Shown: positions 12,142-24,740 of the stretch, in pieces
How positions within the stretch are numbered: the stretch's first letter is position 1
Layout of the letters: each line of letters opens with the position of its first letter
From: Porodaedalea pini
Taxonomy: Eukaryota; Basidiomycota; Agaricomycetes; Hymenochaetales; Hymenochaetaceae
NCBI GenBank assembly: GCA_002794775.1
Contig: NBAY01000061.1
Span: 203,016-267,015 of the forward strand
Reading direction: 5' to 3'
Length of the DNA stretch: 64,000 bases
Translations under genes and position numbers: made by a program
The notes under the pieces: generated by a model
What the model was told of the DNA's origin: nothing
Database searches by the model: none
Seen by the model: only the letters and a program-made list of their open reading frames with translations

Positions 12142-14261
12142 CTACGGCGTCGGTGTGAAAGTCACACCCTGCGCGAGTGGCGCTGCGTCCGAGAAGTTGA
12201 TCGTGCACGCGCTCCAGCGCACGTACTGCTTCCACGCATCGCCGCCCGACTCACGGCCCCAGCCCGTACTCTGTCGAGTCAATTGTTGTTAGTGATGAAG
12301 GTAATCAATTAAACAACTCAATGGCAAGGACGAACCTTGTTCCCGCCGAAGGCAGCACCGATCTCAGCGCCGCTAGTACCAACATTCACCTACAAGCCAC
12401 TTTAACCGGTTTACTGTCTACAGAAAAGAAAGAGACTGACGTTGACAATCCCGGCGTCCGACCCTGCGGGTCCGATCCACTTGCCCACTGCACGGATATC
12501 ACGTGTCCACAGGCTGCTCGACAGGCCCTGCGGCACTGCGTTATTCCACTCAATCGCCTCCTCGAGCTCGTCAAACACGCCGACCTGCAGCACCGGTGCG
12601 AACGTCTCCGTGCGCCACAGCCGCCCCGCCTCCGTATCCGCGCGCGGGTCCGCACTCGCAGGGCGCGCAATCGTCGGCTGCACGTAGTTCCCGCGCGCGA
12701 GTGGTCCGTTGTCCAAACCGAAGGCGCGCGCCCCACCTACGAGGACCTCCGCACCGCTGCTACGTAACGCATTGACGGCGTTGTCGAAGAGCGAGAGTGA
12801 GCTGCGCGCATGCAGAGGTCCGAGGAGTGTATCGGATATGAGCGGGTCTCCAGGGCGTACGCTGCTGTAGAGGGACTGCAGCTTCTCGAGGATTGGCGAG
12901 GCGACGGTGTGGTGGAGGTAGAGCCGCCGAGTAGAGGTGCAACGTTGCCCTGCTGTGCCAATTGCGCCGAAAAAGATTGAGGGTACGGCGAGAGAAAGGT
13001 CTGCGTCGGGCATGACGATGGCCGCTGCAACATGGATCTCATTAGTGTGAAAAGAGGAGAAGGGGCAGGCGAAGTGCGTACCATTATTACCGCCGAGTTC
13101 CAGAAGGACCTTGCCAAAGCGAGACTGCACGATTTTGGCGACCTTCCGGCCTGTATCCTCACTACCCGTGAACGACACTGATTGTAGAGGTTAGCATCTT
13201 CAGAATCGACATTCAAGATAACACACCCATATCGACGTCTCGACTCTCGGTAATCGCCTCCCCAACGTCTTTTCCTCCAGTGACCAGACCTGCGACAGCT
13301 CCTGGAATGCCGTTACGCTCCAGAACACCCGCGATGATTTTCGTAACCGCTATGGAACAAAGCGGGGTCGACGGCGAAGGTTTCCAAAGGGTCGCATTCC
13401 CGGCCGCCAGTGACAGAGAAAGATTCCTTCGGATAAGTTCAGAGGTAATTGCCATTAGAGTAGAATCAAAGCATACCAGCCGTAGACCGCGACTGGGAAG
13501 TTGAATGCGGAGAGCACTGCGACGACTCCAAGCGGGTTCGGCACTTAAGTTGGAGTCAAACCTGAACTAGGGAACAGAACGGAAGGGCGCACCTTCTAGA
13601 ATGGAATGCCCTGGTCGCTCTGAGTTAACGACGTTGCCGTTCATCATCCTCGACAAGCCCACGGCATAGTCGCACTATCACGCTGTTAAGCATTGCACCT
13701 CAATCTTATGCCTATAACTTACTATGTCGATAAATTCCTGCACTTCACCCTCGCCCTCAGTTCTAATCTTGCCCATCTCAAGGGAGACGAGGGCACCGAG
13801 TTCATCTCTCTACTCTGCGGTCTCATCAGCTGCTTTAATACATATGATATCATTCTAGCCTTTCTTGCGAGCGCTTCGCGTATCTGACGCAAGATTTCCC
13901 CTCTCCTTGGCGCTGGTACACTACGGAAGCTCAGGAATGCTTCACGCGTCTTCGTCAGAGCTGTCCGCATTTCCTTTGGCGTCGCCTTGATAATTTATCT
14001 GCTATTATTGCACGGTTGCCAACACATTGAATTGAGACGCACCGACCGGACGCGAGCGAGAATTTCACCCGTCGTGGGACATACACTATCAAAGACATCA
14101 CCATTACCTCCCCATGTCCCATCGTAGACGCCAGGCAGTTCTGCACCATCGGCCGTCGGGAGGTTGAGCTCGCTGAGTACGCGACTTGCCCTGCTTGAGA
14201 GAGCACGAATAAGACGACGTCGGAAGACAAGCGAGCTGCACGGTGAAATACGCGTGAGCAT
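12142..14261 (-). CDS. Aldehyde dehydrogenase, ALDH7A1 (alpha-aminoadipic semialdehyde dehydrogenase) type
   Basis: Multi-exon NAD+-dependent aldehyde dehydrogenase. The start is at 14261, with an Arg-rich, acid-poor N-terminus ([12 protein letters not shown]) resembling a mitochondrial presequence. Domains in order: [40 protein letters not shown]; a short exon with [39 protein letters not shown] (cofactor binding); [14 protein letters not shown]; the catalytic Glu in LLELGGNN; the nucleophile Cys in [50 protein letters not shown]; and a C-terminus [15 protein letters not shown] ending VTFTPTP. The last motifs and the absence of extra domains fit ALDH7 (antiquitin, lysine catabolism/osmolyte class) better than ALDH2 or ALDH4. 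The exact substrate is inferred only. Several introns of about 50-60 nt interrupt it. Confidence 0.88.
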
Positions 14262-14433
14262 GTTTGATCGTCGTCGTTGAAAGGAGAGTCAAGGACGATG
14301 AGCGCGTGCTCCTAATTCAAGAATCATGTTCAAGTTTCGCGTGTCGCGACGCGCAATCAGCACTCTTCTTCCTACCATCATCATCCATCGTGGGAAAATC
14401 TGTGTCCAAGCTATATCTTTCTCTCCTCTCGCA

Positions 14434-16680
14434 ATGGACAGCAAAATGCTGACCAGAGCTAAAGCATCTCTCCATAAAACAAAGTCTTCTCGTTCCCTTG
14501 TTAATCCCAAGGACCCCACCAAGTGTGAGGAGTGTAAACAGGATTTACCCTATCACAGCCGCAAATGTGTTAGTGGTGCCACCAAGTTATGTGCCGAGTG
14601 TGGTCGCGACAAGACCTACAACCACAACGACGCCGTCTGCGATCAAGTCCGAGAGAACCGTGCCGCCTGGTCACCCGATACCGAGGCTGACAAACATGCA
14701 GCCAAGTTGCATCAACAAGGGGACCTCCCCCTTACTCCCGTAATCGAATATCAGAACAGTCTCAAATGTTCGAACTCGGAAGAGGAACACTCCGTTCGTC
14801 AGCCCCCAGCCCACATCGACACACAGGACGACATGGACGCGGACGACCTGTACATCTCAGATGAATACACATGTACCAGTCAGGCCCCTCAACTCGACAA
14901 CGATATGGATGTTATCGATGAGATGGAAGATCCGGCAATCGCCGAAAATGTCAACCGCTCCTTCCAAGACCTAACCAAGGAAACGATCAAGCACATCACA
15001 ACTTTTATCACCCAACCTACTTGGACTTCGGCCATGCCATGGTACAAGGACCCTGTCTTAGCTGGCAAAGCTCTCACAGATGTTAGTTCCAACCTTGTCT
15101 CCTGGATCAACAAAGTGAAACATGTTGGATGACGAAACCACTGTGTCAAACAATGCAAATGAGAGTCTCGAGGCATTCCACTCAGCCTATCGCATCCACT
15201 TGCCATCCTTCAAATATGTGTTTGAAAACATTTATGTTTCTGCTCAGACCATCCGTGACCAGGAAATCATGGACACTATGCATTCCATGTCTTATGCCAT
15301 TCAATCTCTATCTTCTATAATTTCTTCCCTTGCTGACAAAACTGATAAAATTGAAAAACAGCTTTCCACTTCCTGTTCCCCTGTTAACATGGCTCCTTCT
15401 TCAACTAACACAAACAAAAACATCAAATTTCTTTCAGACCCAATTGGTTCACATTTTGTTCATGACCCTAGATTCCCTTCCCTGGCCCCAATTGTTAAAC
15501 AACACATTCAGACTCCTAAAGATGGGAAGACTGAATACACAGCAGCTATTGCCAAGACCCACATCCCTGGGTCAGGCTACCGTATGGATTTGGAAGGCAC
15601 TATCTTTGCACCTGATGGATATACCCATTCAGCACACAATGCCCCCCAGGGTTCCAAAACTAAAGTTTATTACCCCCCTGTCCAGTCCATTGGAATGGAC
15701 AAAGATGGTTTCACCACTGTTACTTATGCTAAAGCAGCACAGAAGAAACTGAAGCCCACACTCACAAAAGTGATGCATTCAACTGAACAGAACCCTGACA
15801 GGGAAATCTCTACAGTTCCAATTAACAGATCTGACAGATCTGTAAACACCCATGTTCGAAATGTCTGACACATATACTTCTCACTCCCCGGGGACCTTGC
15901 TGTCCGACCATCGACCCTTTCTGTCAAGAACACAGTCCACACTGGCCTGAAGGGCAATCCGCTCTTCAAACATCTTGTTGTTTTGAACATTGAATACACA
16001 TCCAACAGCAACCTTCTCATTGCATTCACTAACATCACAACAGATTTTGATGCTCAGTATAATGCACTTGTTAACCAACTCAATCGCATCATCAACATCA
16101 GCGGTGCACAAAGCCTTTACACCATCACCACAGTTCAAGATGGTTATCCTGGGTGTTCCAGTGTTCAACAGGGATACCAAACTCATATATTCTAAAAAGG
16201 AGTTGTTGGATGAAATTTCAGCACTTCCCCAATTCAAGGGGCACAAATTCATGTTCCCTCCGTAGTTCATGTCTTCCATCGAATGGCTTAATGAATGAGA
16301 TTTCTGTAACATCTCTGTCGTTATTAAAGACACTGACCATCTCGCTTTCAATCATTTCTTCCTCCACAACAACTGTTCAGTCCCAGTCTTTGGAGTCATT
16401 TGTCACCTCAAAGAAATGAAAGCCCACCCCACCATCAACCAATGCGACAACTGCCATCATCTCAGACACCCAGCATCCAAATGCCGATCTGTTGCACGCT
16501 GCATGATTTGTTCTGAACGTCACCATACAGCGGTTCATGTCACCAAATGTGCACCATGCACTGCTTTCCAACAATCTACAGTGTGAGCATTTCACGCATT
16601 GTATCAACTGCCAAGGCAATCACAGTGCTCGCTCATTGGAGTGCCCCACTTGCCAAAACTATTGCTCACCCTATTAATCT
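14434..16680 (+). pseudogene. LINE ORF1 (Gag-like, CCHC zinc knuckles), broken
   Basis: Starts MDSKMLTRAKASLHKTKSSR. A Cys-rich N-terminal patch (CEECKQDLPYHSRKC, CAECGRDKTYNH) resembles a zinc-binding motif. An acidic region ends near DMDVIDEMEDPAIAEN. The frame shifts by one base at about 15,122-15,132, continues as LDDETTVSNNANESLEAFHS to a stop at 15,868, and further fragments (MVILGVPVFNRDTKLIYSKK) lead to two zinc knuckles at 16,447-16,545: CDNCHHLRHPASKC (CX2CX4HX4C) and CMICSERHHTAVHVTKC. At least two frameshifts and several stops are present. The role would be RNA binding during retrotransposition. Confidence 0.75.
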
Positions 16681-16682
16681 TA

Positions 16683-17191
16683 TGACAGACACTATTTCCA
16701 TCTTTTCTCTTAACATTTATAATGCATCCCCTACTTTTGATTATCTTTTATGCTCCTTTTCATCTACCCATGCAGCACCTGACATTATTTGTTTTCAAGA
16801 GGTTCCCCTCATCAAACACATCATTCCTTCTAAGTCTTCAGCAACAGAGACTAAAGTTTTCAACACTTGAAATCATAGCCCTTATATCACCTTTTTATCT
16901 GCTGCAGCTGGCAAACTGCAATGCTGCACTTACGTTCACTCTCGTATCATTCATCATGTATCCATGCACCATCCTTTGACACCTTCTCCAAACCTTTCTG
17001 TCATCACAATTGCACATGACTCTTTAACTCCCCTTTTTCTTTGGAACATCTACAGTTTATCTGCACTTCATGAATTCGAAGACAATCTTCCTGTCCTCAC
17101 ATCCCCATCTCATATTTTTGTTGGTGATTTCAACTGTCACTCCCAACTTTGGTCACTCCCTTCTCAGACAAATCATTTGTCCAGCTCTCAC
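16683..17191 (+). pseudogene. LINE ORF2 endonuclease domain, N-terminal half
   Basis: Starts MTDTISIFSLNIYNASPTFD, the usual beginning of the endonuclease/exonuclease/phosphatase fold. DIICFQEVP carries the catalytic Glu and HIFVGDFNCHSQLW the Asp-Asn motif. Frame breaks occur near 16,868 and 16,980. The frame runs to ...SSSH exactly at the chromovirus junction and resumes at 48,261 in the same phase. Confidence 0.8.
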
Positions 17192-17555
17192 TGTTAGGAC
17201 TTGAACTTTTTCCTTTTCTCTTATTTTCCCCTTTTACCATTCCTTTTCTTTTAATTGCTCCCCTTCCATTATATTTAATCATCTTTCCAACCATTTCCCA
17301 CACTCCTTGACACCTGACCTTCATTCATTCCATTTCTGCTCCTTTATGTAATCTTAGATAATATAGTCTCACAGTCACCACTATAAGAGGCCTCAGGAAT
17401 TGCATGAACTCCTTGTTCTGCTTTTCCTCTTACCTCTGCAATGACCTAGCCTGAGTACAGCATGTCCCAAGTCCCCGCTCAAGTATAGCATGTCCCAGAT
17501 GACAGTCAGCTGAGGCCTGCCCAGTCTGAGCCTTCTCCCAGACTTCTGCCTAACA
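17192..17555 (+). repeat. 5' LTR of chromovirus D (364 bp)
   Basis: Begins TGTTAGGACTTGAAC and ends CTGCCTAACA. A pyrimidine-rich start is followed by a TATA-like CTATAAGAGG near 17,382. By eye about 26 differences from the 3' copy, all transitions. Confidence 0.9.
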
Positions 17556-17859
17556 TAAAAGGAGAACCCTACCCAGGCTCATCCCCAGCATACATCATCA
17601 CTGTCGACTCGCCTTCACTCAGTCTAGAGGAGTGCTCCTCTTGATGGACTTGACATGTAAACCCCCTAAACGACAACCCTCAACCCTGCCTGGACGTTTT
17701 TGGATGTTTGTGTATTACATAAACCCCTCAAACTGACTTTTCCCGACCCTGGCCCTCCACATCTCCCTTTGGTGGAGGAGCCATCTGACCTGGACATGGG
17801 TAATGCATCACATACAGTTGTTGACGTCATTGTCGATTGTTATCTCAGCTGCCCCCTTC
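17556..17859 (+). other. leader of chromovirus D, before the A insertion
   Basis: 304 bp of untranslated leader starting TAAAAGGAGAACCC. It matches the leaders of A and B (for example GTCGACTCGCCTTCACTCAG). It ends at CCTTC 17855-17859, the left target duplication of A, and resumes at 32,734. Confidence 0.8.
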
Positions 17860-18301
17860 TGTTAGGCGGGAGTCTGGGAGACAACTTGGACTGGGCAGGC
17901 CTGGGCTGACTGTCATCTGGGACATGCTATACTCGAGCAGAGACTCAGGACATGCTGTACTCAGGCTAGGTCATCATGGAGGTAAGAGGATTAATACAAG
18001 GTAAACTAATACAGGAGGGGGGCGTGGTCTCACCTAGGTTGTCGCAGAGGTAAGAGGAAAAGCAGAACAGGTGTTCAGATGCGATTCCTCTTCCTTATAT
18101 ACAGTGATCACCTCATGAGAACCGGTTGCCCAATTGTCTAAGATTACATAAAGGAGTGGAATGGAATGAATGAAGGTCATGTGAAAGGAGTGTGGGAAAT
18201 GATTGAAAAGATGATTAAATGTAATGGAAAGGGGTGATTAAAAAATAAAAGAAATGGTAAAAAGGAAAATAAAAGAACAAGTGAAAGTTTGAGTTCTGAC
18301 A
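17860..18301 (-). repeat. 3' LTR of chromovirus A (442 bp)
   Basis: Contains the TATATACAGTGATCACC block shared with the LTRs of B (there in opposite orientation). A purine-rich tract (on the minus strand GAGGGGGAGGG) adjoins its inner edge at about 18,305-18,316, the likely polypurine tract. Confidence 0.9.
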
Positions 18302-21300
18302 TTACCCTCCCCCTCAAGGTTGGGTGTCCCAACCAACCAAGATTGTGGTTGTCTGGCTCAGTGTTAACAAAGAGTGGACAGAGTCGTTGGTGAGGGATGT
18401 CGAGTTTTTGAGGAGCGCTGGAATGTTTTTGATAGAATTCATCGATTGCCTCCTTTGCATTCTCACCAAAGTCCATCTTAGGCTGCCAAGTCAGTTCATT
18501 GTACCCGACCCACTTAATGAGGTACTGTAGTTTTCCTCGGTGCAGACGTGAGTCGATGACCTCTTCGACCTCATACTCCTCCTCATTGTCGACAATGTCT
18601 GGCGGCGGCAGTGGTGGCTGTTTCTGACTTTTGAAGGACGGTTCGACGGCAGGTTTTAGCAAGGCCTCATTGAAGACAGGGTGGACCTTTTTCCATCATT
18701 TCAGGAGCTTGAGCTTGTATGCGCTTGCTCCTACCTTGTTAATGATGTCAAAGGGGCCATACCACTTGTCGGCCAGCTTCTTTGTTGGCGAATCTGTGCT
18801 TATGTTTTGCCCGTCGAGGAAGACCTTGTCTCCAGCCTTATACTCCACTGAAGTTCCTGCTGTCTGGTCATGGTAGTGCTTCATGTCCTCCGCTGCCTTG
18901 ATCAGATTGTCCTTCATGATGTGATGAGTCTCCTTGATGTGCTTTGCAAATTCTTCTGCCGACATGTTGGCAGAGGAGGTTCACGTTGTGTCAAAGCCCA
19001 TGGGGTGACGTCCTGCATTCACATAGAAAGGAGACATCTTCATTGCCGAGTGTTCACAGTTGTTATACATGAACTCTGCAAGTGGGAGCCAATCCTTCCA
19101 GTCTGATTGCTGATGGTTGACAAAGAGTCGAAGATACTGTTTGAGCTCTTGGTTAACACGTTCCGTCTGACCGTCCATCTGTGGGTGGTATGCCATTGAT
19201 GGGTTCCCTTCGATGTGTAGGAGTTTATATAGTTCCTTCATCATCAAGGCATTGAACTGTGTGCCACGTTCATAGATGATCTTCCTGGGTAGACCGTGCA
19301 GATGAAAGACGTGATCCTGGTACAGTTGAGCCATGCCTTCAGCCAAGAGTTTCATTGTTGTTGGGATTGCATGCATCTGCTTTGAGAATCTGTCCACAAA
19401 GATGCAGATCACATTATGTTCCTTTGAGTTTGGGAGCTCTCTAATGAGATCGACTGTGACAATTTCCCAAGGACCATCAGGAACCGTGTTCAGATGGAGT
19501 GGCCTTGATCTTGATGTCCTCAGAGCTTTTGTTCGCTGACAGCGATCACATCCTCGAATGTATGCTCGAACATCAGAGAACACTGACGCCCACCAGAAGT
19601 CCCACCTGACCAGTTCTACCATCTTTGATGCTCCCAGATGTCCAGCCAGCACCGAGTCATGACACTCCTGCAATATGGCCTCCTTCATTGTCGAGGGCAC
19701 ATACACCTTGCCCTTTATCTGCCACAACCCTTTGACCTCTGTCATACCTGTCGGCCTCTCCGATTCATCCTGCGTCTTCTGTGCTTCACCCACTTGTTCC
19801 ACCACCTCATCATGTGACGTCCTTACTACCCCACAGTTCAGCCACTTTTCCTTGATGAACATGACCCCATCATTGTCATTCTTGCCCTCATCATATCCCG
19901 CCTTGCATGACAGCAGGTCGGCCTTGCCCATGGTCTTCCCCAACTTATGTTTGAGGTGGAAGTCAAACTCCTCGAGTTCCGTCCACCAGCGAGCTTGACG
20001 ATAGCTCAGTTTTTGCGCTGACCTGAAGTACATGAGGTTAGCATGGTCGGACCAGATCTTGAACTTGTGTTGGGTGCCTAGGAGGTATTGTCACCACTCC
20101 TTTAGTGCCAAAACAATTGTGAGCATCTCCTTGTCGTAGATCTCATAGTTTCATTCCACCAGTAGTAGCGCCTCTGACCTGTAGGTGATCACCCTCCACT
20201 TGCCTTCCTGCTTCTGCAATAACACGCCTCTGAGCGCAAAGTTCAACGAGTCCACCTCTATGTGGAAAGGGCTCTCATTGTTGGCAATTGCTAGGACTGG
20301 AGGTGAGCTGAGATGATGCTTCAGTTCCTCGAACGCTTCTTGCTGTTCAGTTTCCCATACCCAGCCCTTCTTGCCTGTCAGTGACATCAGCGGTTGGACC
20401 ACTTTTCTGTAGTCCTTGATAAACTGTCAAAGCCAGTTACCCATACCAAGGAACTTTTGAAGTTCCTTGAGATTCCTAGGTGCGGGCCAGCTAGTGATCG
20501 CTTCCATCTTCACCGGGTCAGCCTTAAGCTCACCATTGCTGATGATGTGGCCAAGGTATTTAACAACCTTGATGTCAAACTCACATTTCTCTGGTTTCAG
20601 ATACAGGCCATTCTCTTGAAGGATCTGAAGTACACACCTCAACATCTCAATGTGCTCCTCAATGGTTTCCGAGAGGATCAGGATGTCATCGAGGTAGATG
20701 ATGATCAGGTTTGCATAGATCAGGTCCTTGAAGATGTGGTTGACAAATGCCTGGAATGTCGCCGGTGCATTGCAGAGACTGAAGAACATCACTGTCAGTT
20801 TGAAAAGACTCATGTTTGTGTGGAAAGCTGCCTTCCACTTGTCACCTTCACAGATCTGGATGTTGTAGTATCCCCATCTTAAGTCAAGCTTCATGATGAA
20901 CTTTGCTTTCTTGACCTTGTCAACTAATTTGTCGATGAGGGGGAGAGGGTACTTGTTCTTTATCATGCCCTCATTGAGTTTCTGGTAATCCTGAATCGGG
21001 TATAGGGACTTGTCAGCCTTCTTGATGAAAAAGAAGGGTGACGCCATTGGTGATATTGACTTTCGTATGCAGCCCGACTTCAAATTCTCCTCGAGGAAAT
21101 CCTTCAGCGACTGTTGTTCTGTCGGTGTCAGTGGATAGATTAGACAGTCACTAGGCTTGAAGTTGAGTTTCAGGTTGATGACATAATCCCATGGTCAATG
21201 TTCCGGCAATTTCTCGAATCCCTTCTCTGAGAAAACGTTGGCATAGTCATTGAGATATGCAGGCCAGGATGCCTTGTCCATTCGCACTTCTCACACCCTC

Positions 21301-21830
21301 CTCATCTCTTCCACAGCCTCCTTCTCAATCATGCATTCCTCTGGGCAGCGGGTGAATCCAATTGATCCTCTCTTCCAGTTGACCTCTGGGTTATGACATC
21401 AAAGCCAGTCGTATCCTAGGAATGTTTGAAGATGCCAGGGATGTCACCACAAGGATGATCCTTTCCTTGTGATGTCCAATCATTAGTTCAACATCAATGT
21501 ATTCCTTGATCAAGCCAGCCTCATTGTGTGTGCCGTCAGTGTTGAGCACCACGAGGGGCCTGATATAGCACTTGGTCTCCAACCTGTACCATTCAATGAA
21601 CCCTATGTCAATACATGATCCCGTGCACCCCGAATCCACAAGGGCACGTGCATCCACTTCTCTCATCTCACCCACTATACTGTGTCCAACGTTCAGGAGG
21701 AGGTCCAGCTGGTGTCCACCAGTTCCCCTCATGAACAACTGTTCATATACGTTGTCCTCATTCACACCGGTGGGGGTCTCATATTTGGAAAAGTCATCAA
21801 CACTGTTTGCATCTAGATGTTGTACAGGCG
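18302..21830 (-). pseudogene. pol of chromovirus A: protease, RT, RNase H, integrase, chromodomain
   Basis: Read on the minus strand. Retropepsin ALVDSGCTGSCID is near 21,650. Reverse transcriptase 21,083-20,427 has KLDLRWGYYNIQI and IIYLDDILILSE, with the YLDD catalytic pair present. RNase H lies at about 20,402-20,050. Integrase 20,033-18,981 has HLGASKMVELVRWDFWW with RGCDRCQRTK (HHCC zinc), IVTVDLIRELP, ERGTQFNALM and GQTERVNQEL (DDE). The chromodomain at about 18,600-18,440 reads EEEYEVEEVIDSRLHRGKLQ and YLIKWVGYNELTWQP. Several stops (for example near 20,148, 20,425 and 21,195) break the frame. The chromodomain of this clade binds histone marks and steers insertion to heterochromatin (family knowledge). 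Confidence 0.88.
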
Positions 21831-21896
21831 GTTGACTATATTTTAACGAATCCAGAATTGAGACCCCTTGAACTTCTTGGTCAGTCGCCCCGATGG

Positions 21897-24160
21897 CTAT
21901 GCCTGACCACTCACAAAATCCTGCGAGTCAATGACCTCTTCATCATCACCTTCTTCTTCCACATAATCCTCCACTGTCATCTTCCGAGTGTCTATGACTT
22001 CCTTGAAAGCTGATTCCTTCATTGCACCTAGCTTGTCAGCGAGGAGGTGACGCTCACCTGGTGCCATCATCTGCAGCATATGCTGCACAATTGTCTTTCC
22101 CTGCAAGCACTTGTCCTTAAAGTGACCCAGCTGGCCACAGATCCAGCACGCCCGTCGTTGTTGCACCTCGTTCATCAAGACATCCATTGGCTGACTAGTG
22201 TCTCCAAAGGTGATGCCAGTCACGTCACGCTTGTCGACATGGGGAGCCATGATCTTACGGCAAGCCAGGGGTGTCTGCTGTTGTTGCGGGCGCGGTGGAG
22301 GCAGAAATGTGCGGCCTCGTTGTATGGCCCAGATCTGTTGTTCACTGCGATTGATCTCAATCGCCTTCTTCTTCCAGTTGTCATATGTCGTTGGGACTGG
22401 TGTTGACCTCAACACTCCATGGACCACCTCGATGTTCATTGCACGTTTCAGGTGGTCACAGATGATGGAGTTGTCCATCAAGCCTGCCATTGTGATGATT
22501 GTGTTGAGCTTCTGGAAGAACTCGTTGGCAGACAGGTCCTTCTGGACTTAGGTTTGGAAGAGTGCCAAGGCTTTCTCTTTCTGATTCGGGTTGTCGAACA
22601 AGGCATCCAGCCATTCCTGGAATCTGGTCCAGCTGTCCGTTGTAGATCCTGTGTATGGGTTGTTTAGGATCAGTAGTTCGTTTGGGGATGTGTTTCCGTT
22701 GAGTTTTGCAGTAAATATATGCTCAGTATGAGCGCGGGAAAAACCCGGTACACGTCGGTACGTGTCGGTACGCGTCGGTACATGTCGGTACGCGTCGGTA
22801 CATGTCAGTACGCGTCGGTACATGTCGGTACGCGTCAATACTGTAAGGTGCTCTGGACCCGATGTGAGTGTCGGTGCAGAGCCGGAACGAGTGAGATATC
22901 AAATCTGGTACGAGACAATAGTGATAGCAGAGACGAGAACAAGAATGAGACAAGAGATGAGACTGAAGATGAGGTTGCCACAAAACTAACTGTTGCGGAG
23001 ACTAACTGCACGCATGGAAGCTGCCCTATCTGAGGGGAACTCTGTGGTAGTTTTTTCCTCCCTTGCTACCTATGACAGGGAAGTCCCTAAATACAAGGTG
23101 CAAGAGATCTATCTACAGGAAAATTATTCCAAAGTGAGTATAATGTGCATACCGGATGAAACATAGAGCGTCGGAGAGAAAACATTCAGAATGTAAGAGA
23201 AACATAGAAAATCAAAAGAAAACCTGTCCATGCGACAACTTCCCCATTTGCTTCAGTCCATCATCCGGTCATATCGCAGCTCCACCAGAACTGAGATCCT
23301 CCAATCGGTGAGTCATCATCCATCATCGGGCAGATCTCCGGTACGTGTCCCAACTGACTCTGATGACATAAGCTTTCCGGTACGTCCCAAATTGCCAGGG
23401 GGATCTTCCTAGCGATCTGCTGATGTGATGTTGGGCAAATCATCCTGTGTCCGGTACGTGTTAGGCAAATCCTTCTGGGTCCGGTACACGTCACGCCAAT
23501 CCTTCTGAGTCCGGTATGCATCAATACCTGTCGGAATGTGCAACCGATGGCCTCTAGAGGGATCTGCAGTGGTTGGCCGCTCGTCGGAACTCTACACTGT
23601 GAAACTCACGATGCCATTCATCGTGAACTCCTTGATGTAGTTTAGCGCCCATGTCAACGTGTTGCCACCCTTGAGGTAGGAAAGGATGAGGTAAATCTTG
23701 CTCGACGATGGGGGATACTTTGTAGGGTTCACTGAGACAAAGAGTGTGACTTCACGTCTGAAGTCAAAGTAATCATTGCCACCAGCAAATTTGTGTGGTC
23801 AGGCAATGTCAATATTGGGGTTCGGGGTGGCAGGGGCATGTGTTGCTTGATGAGTGAAGGCACCTGCAACAATGGCTGCGATCTGTTCCAGCTGTTGCTG
23901 GCTGAAACCTCCTGTCAACATCACTAGTTCAGGTGTAGGTGTCAAAGGTTCAGGGGGGCAGCGACAGGTCTCTACAGGTCTCGCGATACGGCCCTGGAGT
24001 CAGAGGTAGAAGGACAGTAGATGTTGATACCGCAGGTGATGATGGTGTAGCTAGGGGCCACCTAGCTCTTCTTCCTTCTTCATCCGTCGAATACCAGCTG
24101 TGTCAGATATCACTCCACCAGATGTCATATACGACACCGCTATTGTTGGTTGCAACGTAG
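21897..24160 (-). pseudogene. gag of chromovirus A, interrupted by X1
   Basis: The capsid-like region is split by X1 between GIVSFT and DSWTRFQEWLDALFDNPNQK. The C-terminal half (22,490-21,897) contains HLKRAMNIEVVHGVLRSTPV and the CCHC knuckle CWICGQLGHFKDKC, then an acidic tail. The N-terminal part lies at 23,597-24,160. Frame breaks are common. Confidence 0.8.
22641..23596 (+). mobile_element. X1: small LTR-like element with tandem GGTACGCGTC repeats
   Basis: 956 bp with ends TGTAGATCCTG...CTCTACA, flanked by CCGT (22637-22640) and CTGT (23597-23600), a four-base duplication with one mismatch. It interrupts the gag of A. At 22,748-22,840 a ten-base unit of the type GGTACGCGTC / GGTACATGTC is repeated about nine times. 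Isolated CCGGTACGTGTC copies recur at 23,330-23,515. No coding capacity. Same family as X2. TG...CA ends and a short duplication suggest a solo LTR of an unseen element. Confidence 0.75.
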
Positions 24161-24300
24161 CCTGGTCAGTTTGGATCCCAACGTGCTGATGTCGGGAGGG
24201 CCCGTTGTTGTTTGTTGGTGAGATCTATCTTGATGATGGTGGGGGAACAGGGATTGGTTGTGTGTTAGATCCGGGGTTATGCCAACATTGAACAGGTTCA

Positions 24301-24740
24301 TGTCAGGACTTGAACTTTTCCTTTCTTTTATTTTTCCTTTTATCATTTCTTTTCTTTTAAATCACTCCTTTTCATTATAATTAATCATCTTTTCAATCAT
24401 TTCCCACACTCCTTTCACATGACCTTCATTCGTTCCATTCTGCTCCCTTTACGTAATCTTAGACAATGGGGCAACCGGTTCTCATGAGGTGATCACTGTA
24501 TATAAGGAAGAGGAACTGCATCTGAACACCTGTTCTGCTTTTCCTCTTACCTCCATGATGACCTAGGTGAGACCGCGTCCCCCTCCTGTAGTAGAGTACA
24601 TTGTATTAATCCTCTTACCTCCGTGATGACCTAGCCTGAGTATAGCGTGCCCCGAGTCCCCGCTCGAGTATAGCACATCCCAGACGACAGTCAGCCCAGG
24701 CCTGCCCAGTCCGAGTCGTCTCCCAGACTCCTGCCTAACA
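24301..24740 (+). repeat. 5' LTR of chromovirus B (440 bp)
   Basis: TGTCAGGACTTGAAC...CTGCCTAACA. TATA box CTGTATATAAGG at about 24,497-24,508. Confidence 0.92.

Larger units (their letters stand above)
14300..17191 (+). mobile_element. LINE retrotransposon, 5' part (continues at 48,256)
   Basis: Non-LTR retrotransposon carrying ORF1 with zinc knuckles and the first half of an AP-like endonuclease. It is broken at 17,191 by chromovirus D and resumes after 48,255. The target duplication CTCAC lies at 17187-17191 and 48256-48260. The left end is not sharply defined: it must lie between the ALDH start (14,261) and the ORF1 start (14,434). RNase H and the RT type point to the Tad1/I-like group. 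Stops and frameshifts show that it is dead. Confidence 0.85.

Noticed and set aside
15110..15140. Programmed frameshift in LINE ORF1
   Set aside because: No slippery heptamer or clear structure, and many other breaks exist in the same ORF. Simple decay is more likely.
22748..22840. Short regular repeats that might be a CRISPR array
   Set aside because: The 10-bp units are contiguous with no unique spacers, in a eukaryotic transposon. They are a tandem repeat.
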